From positions 238,685 through 302,684 of the forward strand of contig NZ_JAKOIW010000005.1 of the NCBI RefSeq assembly GCF_022206305.1: DNA of 64,000 nt, read 5' to 3'. The notes beneath the pieces were generated by a model that saw nothing but the letters and a program-made list of their open reading frames with translations, was not told the origin of the DNA and searched no databases. Source of the DNA: Gordonia sp. 'Campus' (lineage in GTDB: Bacteria; Actinomycetota; Actinomycetes; Mycobacteriales; Mycobacteriaceae). Both the position numbers and the translations under genes were made by a program. How positions within the stretch are numbered: position 1 is the first letter of the stretch; each line of letters begins with the position of its first letter. Positions 35,852 through 44,888 of this stretch are shown piece by piece.

Positions 35852-37446
35852 TCGACCCGAAACGCGTCGTCGTCATCGGCGGCGGGGTGGCCGGCCTCGC
35901 GACCGCAGCCCTCCTCGCGCACGACGGGCACGACGTCGAGATCGTCGAGAAGAACGACGAACTCGGCGGTCGCGCGGGTTCGTGGGATCGCGACGGGTTC
36001 CACTTCGACACCGGCCCGTCGTGGTGGTTGATGCCCGAGGTGTTCGATCACTTCTTCGAGATGCTCGGCACCTCGACCGCCGAACAGCTCGACCTCGTCC
36101 GGCTCGACCCGGGTTACCGGGTGTTCTTCGGCGACAACGAGTCCGACGGCCCGCCGATCGACATCGCGGGTGACTACGCCCGCAACCGTGCGCTGTTCGA
36201 GCAGATCGAACCCGGTGCCGGTGCCGCCCTCGACGACTACCTGCGCACCGCGCGGCAGGCATACGACCTCGCGGTGGAACGCTTCCTGTACACCAGCTTC
36301 GATTCGCCGCGCGCGTTCCTCAGCGGACCCGTGCTGCGGCACGCGAAGACGCTCGCCACCCTGCTGTCATCGTCCCTGCAGTCGTTCATCTCGTCGCGTT
36401 TCAGCGATCGACGCCTGCAGCAGGTGCTGGGGTACCCGGCCGTCTTCCTCGGATCGTCCCCCGAACGCACTCCCGCCATGTACCACCTGATGAGCTGGCT
36501 CGATCTGGCCGACGGCGTGCGTTATCCCAACGGCGGGTTCACGACGCTGGTCGACGCGCTGGAACGAGTCGCCCGGGAACGTGGCGTGCGGGTACACACG
36601 GGTGCCGCGGCGACCGCGGTGCTGACGCGGGAGCGGACCGGTCGGCGAATCTCCCGGCGCCGCGCCGAGGTCGGCGGGGTGCGTATCGAGACAGCCGACG
36701 GTGGCACGCGAGATCTGTACGCGGACATCGTGATCGGTGCCACCGACCTGCACCACCTCGAGACCCGGTTGCTGCCGGCAGAGTTGCAGACCTTTCCCGA
36801 ACGCTACTGGGACCGGGCCACTTCCGGACCGGGGGCGGTGCTCGCGCTCCTCGGTGTCAGCGGTGAGGTGCCCGAACTGGCACACCACTCGCTGTTCTTC
36901 ACCGAGGACTGGAAGACGAATTTCGACGCGATCTTCGAGACACCCACGCGCATCCCCGATCCGGCGTCGCTCTACGTGTGCAAGCCGTCGGCGACCGACG
37001 CCTCGGTGGCGCCGACCGATCACGAGAACCTCTTCATCCTCGTCCCCGTACCGCCCGACCCGGGTCTCGGACACGGTGGTGTGGACGGCGGGGGCGACCC
37101 CGACATCGAGAAGGTCACCGATCGCGCGATCTCGATGATCGGCCAGTGGTCGGGCGTCCCGGACCTCGCCGATCGCGTCGTCGTCCGGCGCACGATCGGG
37201 CCGGCCGACTTCGTCGACTCGGTGAACTCGTGGTGCGGCGGCGCACTGGGCCCGGCCCACACACTGCGCCAGAGCGCGTTCCTCAGGTCGACGAACCGTT
37301 CGCGGAAGGTCGAGGGGCTGTATTACGCGGGATCGAGCACGCGTCCGGGTATCGGCCTGCCGATGTGCCTGATCAGCGCCGAACTCATCCGCAAGAAGCT
37401 CCGCGGGGACCGCTCGGTGGGGCCGATGCCGACGACCCAGGCTTGA
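35848..37446 (+). CDS. crtI: phytoene desaturase (CrtI)
   Basis: A 532-residue FAD-dependent desaturase. VVVIGGGVAGLATAALLA and the following E-x-ndELGGRAGSW at the N-terminus bind FAD. FDTGPSWWLMPEVFDHFF and the C-terminal YYAGSSTRPGIGLPMCLISAE are CrtI signatures. It probably introduces the double bonds turning phytoene into lycopene. The start overlaps the crtB stop. Last gene of the idi operon. Confidence 0.92.
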   Translation: MIDPKRVVVIGGGVAGLATAALLAHDGHDVEIVEKNDELGGRAGSWDRDGFHFDTGPSWWLMPEVFDHFFEMLGTSTAEQLDLVRLDPGYRVFFGDNESDGPPIDIAGDYARNRALFEQIEPGAGAALDDYLRTARQAYDLAVERFLYTSFDSPRAFLSGPVLRHAKTLATLLSSSLQSFISSRFSDRRLQQVLGYPAVFLGSSPERTPAMYHLMSWLDLADGVRYPNGGFTTLVDALERVARERGVRVHTGAAATAVLTRERTGRRISRRRAEVGGVRIETADGGTRDLYADIVIGATDLHHLETRLLPAELQTFPERYWDRATSGPGAVLALLGVSGEVPELAHHSLFFTEDWKTNFDAIFETPTRIPDPASLYVCKPSATDASVAPTDHENLFILVPVPPDPGLGHGGVDGGGDPDIEKVTDRAISMIGQWSGVPDLADRVVVRRTIGPADFVDSVNSWCGGALGPAHTLRQSAFLRSTNRSRKVEGLYYAGSSTRPGIGLPMCLISAELIRKKLRGDRSVGPMPTTQA

Positions 37447-37535
37447 GCAGGGGTCCAGAGGCGACTTCGAGGATTGAAAGCTGCATCACCCGGGTACAGG
37501 GCCGTGACAATGCTCACAGGAGAGGCCGGGGTGAC

Positions 37536-37706
37536 ATGCAGAAGACGAGTAACAGCAGTTCATGGTGGCGCGGAGCGCGGTGGATTCGTATCCGTCAGGA
37601 CCTCACTCCCCAGGAACGACACAATCTCCGGGCATCGCGGGTACCGGTTGCGGTGGTGACCGCGTCGCTGGGCGGCCACCTGCAGCCGTCTCACGACCGG
37701 TACTGA
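37536..37706 (+). CDS. 56-residue hypothetical protein
   Basis: A small reading frame with an ATG 9 bases after AGGCCGGGG, between the ends of the two carotenoid operons. The product is basic and has no hydrophobic helix or known motif. Its codons are GC-rich in third positions, as in real genes here. I do not recognise it; it may be spurious. Confidence 0.35.
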   Translation: MQKTSNSSSWWRGARWIRIRQDLTPQERHNLRASRVPVAVVTASLGGHLQPSHDRY

Positions 37707-37725
37707 CGGTCGGAACCGGCCGGCG

Positions 37726-39234
37726 TCACCCGTCAGACGGGGCGCCGGCCGGTCCGATGAGGCCCGCGACGATACGTGCGGACAGGACCACGAGCGGAAG
37801 ACCGCCGCCGGGATGCGACGACCCGCCGACCAGGTAGAGACCCGGTACGGGTGAGGTGTTCGACGGCCGCAAGAACGCCGACCGCGGGCCGTTCGACGAC
37901 GAACCGTAGATCGACCCGCCGGGTGTCCTGGTCCGACGTTCGAGGTCGGCGGGCGACACCAGCAGGCGGTGGCGGATGCGGCCGGTGACGTCGAGCCCAC
38001 GATCGGCCATGACCCCGACGATCCGATCCGCGTAGGACTCGGCCAATCCTGCTGCGTCCCAGTCCACCCCATGTGCGGGGTCATGGCGTGGGGCGTTGAC
38101 CAGGACGAACCACGCGGCCGTCCCGGACTCCGGCACGATGTCGGGGTCGGCGGGCGCCGAGATGTACACGGTGGGACGTGCGACCGGACGGGGCGGACCG
38201 TTGAAGCCGAAGACCGCGTCGAATTCCTCGTCGTAGTCCTCGGCGAACAGCACCTGGTGATGCGGCTGGTCGGGCGGCGGGTCGTCAAGTGCGAGGAGGA
38301 GTACGAATCCGGACAGCGACGGCGTCGTCCGCCGCAGGAGTGCGCGGGGGACGCGACCGGCTCGTGGGGAAACGAGTCGGTCGTAGACCTGCCGGGCGTC
38401 GGCGTTGGCGACGACGATGTCGGCCGAGCGCCGGGTTCCGTCGGCGAGTTCGACGCCGTCGACTCGGCCATCAGGGCTCGTCGTCACCTGCGTGACGTCG
38501 ACTCCGAGTTCGAGCTGCCCGCCGAGCGCGCGAAGCCGATCCCGCATGGCGGTCGCGATGCGTCCCAGACCGCCACGGACGTACCACGATCCGAAGGCCT
38601 GCTCCGCCCACGGCACCGAGGCCAGGGCCGCCGGGGCGCGACGCGGGTCCGAACCGGTGTAGGTGGCATACCGATCCAGGAGCATGCGCAGCCGGGGGTC
38701 GACGAGGTGTCGATCGCCGAGCCCGCGCAGCGTTCGCCACGGTGCGACGGTCGCGACGTCCGATGGGGTGGCGATACCGCCGATCATGGTGCGGATGCTC
38801 ATCGGCGATTCGAGGAAGGGGCCTCTTGTCACATCCCAGATCGACTGTGCGCGGTGCAGGAACGAGGACCACTGCGCTCCGCGTCCGGGTCCGAGCGCGG
38901 CGTCGAGTGCTGCGGGGATGTCGTCGAGGGCTCCGGGCATGTCGAGGTTCGTGCCGTCGGGGAATCGGTAACGTGCTGCGACGGAGAGCCGTTCGAGCGT
39001 GAGGACATCGTGGATGGACTGCCCGGTGTCGTCGAAGAGTTCCTCGAAGACGTGCGGCAGGGTCACCAGCGACGGCCCGGTGTCGAAGACGAAGCCGTCG
39101 TGTTCGATCACACCGAGCTTGCCGCCGACGTCGTCGAACTGTTCGAGAACGGTGACGTCGTGGCCGGCTGCGGACAGGCGCATGGCGGTGGCGAGACCGC
39201 CCACCCCGGCGCCGATCACGAGGACACGGCTCAT
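37726..39234 (-). CDS. carotenoid desaturase, CrtD/CrtI-like
   Basis: A 502-residue FAD protein, the second CrtI relative here. VLVIGAGVGGLATAMRLSA binds FAD, FDTGPSLVTLPHVFEELF follows, and the C-terminus has YLVGGSSHPGGGLPLVVLSARI. Beside CruF and a glycosyltransferase the likeliest role is CrtD-type 3',4'-desaturation of a hydroxylated psi end. A role as another phytoene desaturase is possible. The ATG overlaps the glycosyltransferase stop. Last gene of the minus-strand operon. Confidence 0.8.
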   Translation of the reverse strand: MSRVLVIGAGVGGLATAMRLSAAGHDVTVLEQFDDVGGKLGVIEHDGFVFDTGPSLVTLPHVFEELFDDTGQSIHDVLTLERLSVAARYRFPDGTNLDMPGALDDIPAALDAALGPGRGAQWSSFLHRAQSIWDVTRGPFLESPMSIRTMIGGIATPSDVATVAPWRTLRGLGDRHLVDPRLRMLLDRYATYTGSDPRRAPAALASVPWAEQAFGSWYVRGGLGRIATAMRDRLRALGGQLELGVDVTQVTTSPDGRVDGVELADGTRRSADIVVANADARQVYDRLVSPRAGRVPRALLRRTTPSLSGFVLLLALDDPPPDQPHHQVLFAEDYDEEFDAVFGFNGPPRPVARPTVYISAPADPDIVPESGTAAWFVLVNAPRHDPAHGVDWDAAGLAESYADRIVGVMADRGLDVTGRIRHRLLVSPADLERRTRTPGGSIYGSSSNGPRSAFLRPSNTSPVPGLYLVGGSSHPGGGLPLVVLSARIVAGLIGPAGAPSDG

Positions 39235-40364
39235 CGGTGGGCCTCGATGGGTCGTCCCTTCCAGTGCAGGTCTCCGCGCTGATGCGCCAGTGTCGAGTCC
39301 ACGGCCAGGCCGGTGAAGGCAAGGATCGACGCGGGGTGGGCCAGGGCGTCGGGCCACGTGCGGCCACCTGTGCAGCGCGCGGAGACGGCTCGCGAGGCGA
39401 CGCCGGACAGGTAACCCACCAACCCGGTCCTGGAACCGAACAGTGCTGCGACAGCGGGCACGACGTACATCAGGCAGAGAAGGCCGGTGATGGCGAGTGT
39501 CCCGGCCGGCGAACCGAACGCCGACCACAACGACTTGCGGTAGCCCGCGCGGACCTCGTGCCAACCGTGGTACATCCGGCAGGTGGCGACGGTACTGCCC
39601 TCGGCGACCACCCCGCGACCGCCCGCCGCCTTGATGGCCCGCAGCAGGCCGATGTCCTCGAGTACGACGCCGCGGACGGCGTCGTGACCGCCCGCGCGGT
39701 GATATGTCGCGGCATCGACGACCATCATCTGTCCGTTTGCCGCGGTGAGGGATTCGCGCGGCGAACGCTCGGCGAGCCCGAGCGGGAGGGTGCTCAGCCA
39801 CGACCACTGCAGCAGCGGTTGGACCAGACGTTCCGCCGCGCCGACCGCGACCTGACGGGGGTACGGGCTCACCAGGGCGAGTCCGGTGTCGCGCAGCAGC
39901 GCCAGGGACGAGGTGAACGCGTGCGGTTGTACCACGACGTCGGCGTCGATGAAGATGTAGACCCCGTGGGGAAGGGCCGCGTCGGCCAATTGTCGACACG
40001 CCCAGGCTTTTCCGAGCCAGCCCGGGGGAGGTGGTGACCCTCGACGCACCTCGATCCGCTCGTCCCCGCCGGCCAGACGTGTCAGCACCGCGTCGGTGCC
40101 GTCGACGGAACCGTCATCGAGCACGACGATCCGGACGGGCCCGTGCCAGCGGTCGGCCGCCTCGAGCACGGCGGTGATGCACCGTTCGGCGGTGTCGACC
40201 TCGTCGCGCATCGGGATCAGGATCGAGAGCGGCTCTGCGGCCGGGATGTTCGACAGGCCGGGCCTGCGCACACGGCGTGCGTTGTCGACGGTCAGCACCA
40301 GCGAGGCCACGGACAACGCGGTGCCCACCGCGACCAGCCGGTGGCCCAGCTCAACCGCTCGCAC
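39231..40364 (-). CDS. family 2 glycosyltransferase, probable carotenoid glycosyltransferase
   Basis: A 377-residue membrane-associated GT2. An N-terminal helix precedes LSILIPMRDEVD; VVLDDGSVDGTD and FIDADVV supply the nucleotide and metal aspartates (DxD); and QWSW with GHDAVRGVVLEDIGL matches the acceptor motif (ED plus Q/RxxRW-like). Two or three helices close the C-terminus. Position between cruF and the desaturase suggests a CruG-like enzyme adding sugar to the 2'-hydroxyl introduced downstream of CruF. GTG start, overlapping cruF. Confidence 0.82.
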   Translation of the reverse strand: MRAVELGHRLVAVGTALSVASLVLTVDNARRVRRPGLSNIPAAEPLSILIPMRDEVDTAERCITAVLEAADRWHGPVRIVVLDDGSVDGTDAVLTRLAGGDERIEVRRGSPPPPGWLGKAWACRQLADAALPHGVYIFIDADVVVQPHAFTSSLALLRDTGLALVSPYPRQVAVGAAERLVQPLLQWSWLSTLPLGLAERSPRESLTAANGQMMVVDAATYHRAGGHDAVRGVVLEDIGLLRAIKAAGGRGVVAEGSTVATCRMYHGWHEVRAGYRKSLWSAFGSPAGTLAITGLLCLMYVVPAVAALFGSRTGLVGYLSGVASRAVSARCTGGRTWPDALAHPASILAFTGLAVDSTLAHQRGDLHWKGRPIEAHR

Positions 40365-41223
40365 GGTGCCTCTTGATCTCGATGACCAGCAGCGGTATCG
40401 CGATGACCCCCATCAGGATTCCGCCGGTGATCGCAACCGTCGGGCGACCGAAGAACATCGCATGCGCCATCACCGAGGAGAAGTAGGTCCACAGGTAGGC
40501 CGTGATCGGCACGGCATCGGTGCCGGCACGGTCGGAACGGCCGATCGCGAGGTCGAGGGCCGCGATCATGAGGAACGAGACCAGGAGCCAGCCCGCGAAG
40601 TTGGTCAGCGGGATGTCGGCGACCCCGGGCAACGACGGCTCCGGATACCGCCACGCCCAATTGCCCTGATCGACCATCTGCGGGTCGAGGAACACATCCC
40701 ACGCGGTGAGTGCATACGCGCCGACGACGGCGATGATCGGTCGCGTCGCCGCGCCGGACACGCCGAGCGCACCGACAAGTCGACGCGTGACCACCAGCGC
40801 GGGCCACGACATCATGATCCAGGCCAGCGGAACCAGTACCGGGACGCCGAAGGCCTTGAGTCCGAGACCGTCGGTGTACTCGTATGTCCCGAACGGGAAT
40901 CCGGTACTGACGCCGACAGCCTCGGCGAGCAGACCGCCGCCGCCGGCGATCACCGCGAGCGCCGCCGCGGCCCCCGGGCCGCGTGTCGCGCCCACGTGGA
41001 CGAGTGCGGCCGACGCCAGCAGCAGGACACTCGCGACCGTCAGCGGGAGCGTGCCTCCGCCGGTGAACGGAAAGGCGATTTGCACACCGATCGTCGCGGC
41101 GAGCAGCACCCAGGCGAGTGTGACCAGTCGGCGTCCCCACGTCGGGTGCGGGTGGCCGGTCTTCCGCGAGTCGACGGCGGTCGGTACCGGGCGGCGGGTG
41201 GCGAAGTCGTTGGCGCTGGTCAT
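40351..41223 (-). CDS. cruF: carotenoid 1',2'-hydratase CruF-like
   Basis: A 290-residue membrane protein with about seven helices. GVSTGFPFGTYEYTDGLG and TAWDVFLDPQMVDQGNWAW are strongly conserved in CruF. This family hydrates the psi end of acyclic or monocyclic carotenoids to the 1'-hydroxy form. It overlaps the glycosyltransferase and the crtA-like gene on both sides, so it is translated as part of one operon. Confidence 0.88.
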   Translation of the reverse strand: MTSANDFATRRPVPTAVDSRKTGHPHPTWGRRLVTLAWVLLAATIGVQIAFPFTGGGTLPLTVASVLLLASAALVHVGATRGPGAAAALAVIAGGGGLLAEAVGVSTGFPFGTYEYTDGLGLKAFGVPVLVPLAWIMMSWPALVVTRRLVGALGVSGAATRPIIAVVGAYALTAWDVFLDPQMVDQGNWAWRYPEPSLPGVADIPLTNFAGWLLVSFLMIAALDLAIGRSDRAGTDAVPITAYLWTYFSSVMAHAMFFGRPTVAITGGILMGVIAIPLLVIEIKRHRASG

Positions 41224-41978
41224 GCCGACCTCCCCTCGTAGGTGCCGACCACATCGGTGACGGCGAAGCGGGCGAACAATTCCTCGGCGTACCAGCGCGC
41301 GGACTCCGTGCGCCGGACGGCGGACAGATGTGCGGGTGACCGATACGCGAATTCTGTCAGATCTCGCGCCGTGTCCCAGAGTGAGAAGGTGCCCTGCACG
41401 CCGAGCGGCAGTTCCCCGACTCCAAGGGCGAGCCGGTTACCTTGTGCGCCCGCGAGTTCGGTGGCCACCGGCGGAACCGCACGCCAGAACGAGACCATGG
41501 TCGTGGGACGCAACCGGGCACGGGTGAGCGCGGCGACGGGACCGGTCCACCGCGGGCCCGCGTCCCCGGTCGTCGTGTGGTTGCTCGTCGTCTGGTTGGT
41601 CGTCGTGTGGTTGCTTCTTGTGGAAGGGTCGCTGCCGAACGGATCGACCCGCGACCACCGTCCTTTGGAACGCAGCGGGCGCATCGTCACGCGTAGTTCC
41701 TCGGTGCTCGAGTCCTGCCACCGCCGCAACACGGGCGAGTCCGCGGCGGCGCGGGCGGCGGCCTCGTCGTGCCACACCGTGAGCGCGGCCCAGTGCCGGA
41801 GATCGGCGCTGTCCAAGGTGAAGGTGCGTGACGTGCCGGTGCCGAGCAGCTTCGCGAAGCGGAGGCCCGGTGTCCGGCGCAGCGCCCGGCGCCCCGACGA
41901 CATGCGTCCGAGGGCGGGGATGACCCGGTCGACTCCCCAGACGCGGAGTTCGACCGTGGGTCCGCCGGGTGAGGTCAT
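41220..41978 (-). CDS. spheroidene monooxygenase-like protein (CrtA family)
   Basis: A 252-residue protein. LRFAKLLGTGTSRTFTLDSADLRHWAALTVW resembles the CrtA/ketolase family, which oxidises carotenoid psi ends to 2-keto compounds. Overall length fits. A low-complexity insert of N(H/Q)TT(T/S) repeats (about residues 122-136), encoded by a 15-bp tandem DNA repeat, sits in the middle. The ATG overlaps the crtE stop. The exact reaction here is inferred from family and neighbours. Confidence 0.75.
   Translation of the reverse strand: MTSPGGPTVELRVWGVDRVIPALGRMSSGRRALRRTPGLRFAKLLGTGTSRTFTLDSADLRHWAALTVWHDEAAARAAADSPVLRRWQDSSTEELRVTMRPLRSKGRWSRVDPFGSDPSTRSNHTTTNQTTSNHTTTGDAGPRWTGPVAALTRARLRPTTMVSFWRAVPPVATELAGAQGNRLALGVGELPLGVQGTFSLWDTARDLTEFAYRSPAHLSAVRRTESARWYAEELFARFAVTDVVGTYEGRSA
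41569..41613 (-). repeat. 15-bp tandem repeat, three units, in frame
   Basis: GTCGTCGTGTGGTTG, CTCGTCGTCTGGTTG and GTCGTCGTGTGGTTG follow each other, with a partial fourth unit. On the minus strand they encode the Asn/Thr-rich pentapeptide insert of the CrtA-like protein. Confidence 0.85.
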
Positions 41979-43120
41979 GAGCGACGCCACACGCAGCGTT
42001 CGACGAGGGTCGTGAGCGCCTGCCTGCTGTGGTCGTCGACCCGGGCTGAGTCGATGACGGCCAGCGCCTCCTCGGCCAGATCGACGATGCGCTGTTCGAC
42101 GCGGTCCACCGATCCCGTCGACTCCAGGACCTCGCGCATGCGCGCGGCACCCTCCTCGTCGAGGTCGGGGTTGCCGAGGCCGTCGGCGATCACCCGGCGT
42201 TCCATCCGGCCGGCGGATTCCTCGGCCAGGGCGATGAGCATGGTCCGCTTGCCCTCGCGGAGGTCGTCGATGGCTGGTTTGCCGGTGACCTTCTCGTCAC
42301 CGAACACCCCGAGGATGTCGTCGCGGAGCTGGAACGCCTCACCGGCGGTGAGTCCGATGCGGTCGTAGGCGTCGAGGAGTGACGCGTCGGCCCCGGCGAG
42401 GGTGCCGCCGAGCCGCAACGGCTGACCGATCGTGTACCGAGCGCTCTTGTAGCGCAGGATGCGGGCCGTCCGGTCGGCGTCGGTCTGCTCCTCGGTCTGG
42501 CTGAGCATGTCGAGGTACTGGCCGCCGTATGCCTCGTCACGCATCGCCGACCAGGTCCGGCGTACGGCTCGCCGGGTCTCGCCGTCGGCGGTGTCGGTGG
42601 CCGTCGCGGCCAGGTCGTCGGACCAGGACAGGCACATGTCACCCACCAGGATGGCGACCGCGGTCCCGTGTCGTTCGGCATCACCGCGACGGCCCGCGCG
42701 CAGGTGATCGTCGGCGAAGAGCCGGTGGACGGTCGGCAGTCCGCGTCGGGTGTCGCTGTCGTCCATCACGTCATCGTGGACGAGCGCGGCCAGGTGGAAG
42801 AGCTCGATCGCCGCGGCCATCTCGACCATCCCCGGCACGGCCGCACCCTGCGCGGCTCCCCGTGCGCCCCACAGGCAGAACGCGGCACGCAACCGCTTGC
42901 CGCCACCGATCCGCTCCGACACGGCGTCGATCGTCGGGGTCAGCTCGGGACCCACCTGCCGCAGGGTGGCGGCGTGCTGCCGGAAGTGCGAGGCCACGAC
43001 CTCTTCGACGAGTTCCAGGTCGGTCGTCGCGTTCTCGATCGGGTGGAGCTCGCGGAGTGTGGAGGTCGACAGGGATGACGGCGGTACGGACGAATCGGTC
43101 ATCTCTGCGGTGGGTGTCAT
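41975..43120 (-). CDS. crtE: geranylgeranyl diphosphate synthase (CrtE)
   Basis: A 381-residue polyprenyl synthetase. The first Asp-rich motif DDVMDD and the second DDILGVFGD are intact, and GGKRLRAAF lies upstream as expected. It extends IPP/DMAPP to GGPP for CrtB. The small residues before the first motif fit a C20 product, though chain length is not certain. The ATG at 43120 is chosen; an upstream in-frame extension is not protein-like. First gene of the minus-strand carotenoid operon. Confidence 0.9.
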   Translation of the reverse strand: MTPTAEMTDSSVPPSSLSTSTLRELHPIENATTDLELVEEVVASHFRQHAATLRQVGPELTPTIDAVSERIGGGKRLRAAFCLWGARGAAQGAAVPGMVEMAAAIELFHLAALVHDDVMDDSDTRRGLPTVHRLFADDHLRAGRRGDAERHGTAVAILVGDMCLSWSDDLAATATDTADGETRRAVRRTWSAMRDEAYGGQYLDMLSQTEEQTDADRTARILRYKSARYTIGQPLRLGGTLAGADASLLDAYDRIGLTAGEAFQLRDDILGVFGDEKVTGKPAIDDLREGKRTMLIALAEESAGRMERRVIADGLGNPDLDEEGAARMREVLESTGSVDRVEQRIVDLAEEALAVIDSARVDDHSRQALTTLVERCVWRRS

Positions 43121-43258
43121 GTCGGGGCCCTTCGGAGTCCGGGGTCGGGGACGTGTATCCGCGGATCGTGGTGTTCGGAGTCGGTCTCGGATACCCCGTG
43201 TTCGGAACGGCAACCGTGGGCGGATGGGTGGCGGCGACATGCCGGTAGCCTGAGCCGC

Positions 43259-43552
43259 ATGGCTGTGGACGCAACGGTGCCCGTGGTGGCGGTCGGTCTT
43301 GTCGGTGGTTTCGCGGTCGCCCGCTACAGCGGCCGTCGTGAACTGGGCGGGGTGGTGCTCGGCACGGCCGGCGCCTGGTGCACCCGCCAGTGGGCGGTAG
43401 AGAAGGGACCCGCGGTGGCGGGCGGTCTGCTCGTCGGCTACCTGGCCGCGTTCGGCGGGTCGCATCCGCTGGCGAAGAAGATCGGTGCGTGGCCCTCGGT
43501 GGCCGCGGTGACCGTGGCCGCGGCAGGCGCCACGGCTCTCGCGACCCGCTGA
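43259..43552 (+). CDS. small conserved-looking membrane protein
   Basis: A 97-residue protein with three hydrophobic, Gly/Ala-rich segments (about 7-22, 50-66, 78-95) separated by short basic loops. I do not recognise a family with a known function. The start is an ATG 138 bases from the divergent crtE. GC-rich third positions and membrane pattern support coding. Confidence 0.6.
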   Translation: MAVDATVPVVAVGLVGGFAVARYSGRRELGGVVLGTAGAWCTRQWAVEKGPAVAGGLLVGYLAAFGGSHPLAKKIGAWPSVAAVTVAAAGATALATR

Positions 43553-43604
43553 CGGCAGGCGATCGCCGACCGCGATCGACGACCCGGCGTTACGATCACC
43601 ACCC

Positions 43605-44885
43605 ATGACCGCGGGATACGGACGGACACGCCAGAACGACATCTACACCGCCGGTGTTCACCGGCGGAAACCGCGTGTGCCAACGGATTTCGCCGAACTC
43701 GAGCGTCGGGCCAAGCGTGCCATGTCGGCGCGGGCGTGGGCCTACATCGCCGGCGGCGCCGGTGAGGGACGCACCATGGCGGCCAACCGTGCGGCGCTCG
43801 ACCGCTGGGCGATCGTGCCGCGAATCCTCCGGGACGTCGCGGAACGGAACCTGGGAGTCGATCTGTTCGGCCGACGACTGCCGGCGCCGGTGCTCTTCGC
43901 ACCCGTCGGCGCGGGATCACTCGCCGCGCCCGGTGCCGATGCACTCATCGGCCGCGCCGCCGCCGAGCTCGGCGTGCCCTACATCTTCTCCAACCAGGCC
44001 AGCGTCGCGATGGAGGACGTCGCCGCGGAGATGGACCGGGTCAGCCCCGGCGCGCCCCGCTGGTTCCAGCTGTACTGGTCCACCGACGACGACCTCGTCG
44101 ACAGCCTTCTCGCCCGCGCCGAGAAGGTTCGCGCCGACGCGGTGGTCGTCACCCTCGACACGACGATGCTCGGGTGGCGGCCGCAGGATCTGAACCTCGG
44201 GTCGTTGCCGTTCGCGCGCGGTGAGGGCATCGCGCAGTACACCTCCGACCGCCGCTTCGTCGACATCGTGGCCGACCGCCTGCGTGCCGCTGCCGACGAA
44301 CGTCCCGAGATCTCGCTCGGCGCGATCGCCACGCTGGTCTCCATCACCCGCAACGCGCCGGGGAGGTTCCTGGACAACCTGAGGTCGCCCCGGCCGCGTG
44401 CCGCGGTGCAGACATTCCTCGACATCTACTCGCGGCCGTCGCTGAACTGGAACGACCTCGCCGGCCTGCGCGAGCGCACGTCGCTGCCGATCGTCCTCAA
44501 GGGCGTCCTGCATCCCGACGACGCCCGCTCAGCGGTGGACGCCGGTGTCGACGGCATCATCGTGTCGAATCACGGCGGCCGGCAGGTCGACGGCGCGATC
44601 AGCACCATCGATGCGCTCGAGGCGATCGCCCCCGTCGTCGACGGGCGGATCAAGGTCCTCATCGACTCGGGCATCTACACCGGTTCCGATGTCTTCAAAG
44701 CGCTGGCGCTCGGTGCCGACGCCGCCTGCATCGGCCGGCCGCACATGTACGGACTCGCGCTCGCCGGCTCCGACGGTGCCCGCGACGTCGTCGCCGACAT
44801 CATCGCCGAGCTGGACCTCACGCTCGGGTTGTCCGGCCACACCGACGTCGTCGACCTGGACCGCGACGCGTTGCGGCGGTTGTAG
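43605..44885 (+). CDS. FMN-dependent alpha-hydroxy acid oxidase (lactate 2-monooxygenase-like)
   Basis: A 426-residue TIM-barrel flavoenzyme. FAPVGAGSL binds FMN, the QLYWSTD strand follows, and SNHGGRQVDGAISTIDAL carries the catalytic histidine and arginine. The length (over 390) and the GAIST variant fit lactate 2-monooxygenase more than bacterial LldD. It would oxidise L-lactate or another 2-hydroxy acid. The MftD-type dehydrogenase is the alternative, but no mycofactocin genes are seen. It ends three bases from the converging next gene. Confidence 0.85.
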   Translation: MTAGYGRTRQNDIYTAGVHRRKPRVPTDFAELERRAKRAMSARAWAYIAGGAGEGRTMAANRAALDRWAIVPRILRDVAERNLGVDLFGRRLPAPVLFAPVGAGSLAAPGADALIGRAAAELGVPYIFSNQASVAMEDVAAEMDRVSPGAPRWFQLYWSTDDDLVDSLLARAEKVRADAVVVTLDTTMLGWRPQDLNLGSLPFARGEGIAQYTSDRRFVDIVADRLRAAADERPEISLGAIATLVSITRNAPGRFLDNLRSPRPRAAVQTFLDIYSRPSLNWNDLAGLRERTSLPIVLKGVLHPDDARSAVDAGVDGIIVSNHGGRQVDGAISTIDALEAIAPVVDGRIKVLIDSGIYTGSDVFKALALGADAACIGRPHMYGLALAGSDGARDVVADIIAELDLTLGLSGHTDVVDLDRDALRRL

Positions 44886-44888
44886 GGG

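Noticed and set aside
37447..37535. regulatory RNA between the carotenoid operons
   Set aside because: Short spacer with no stable hairpin or conserved motif that I could see.
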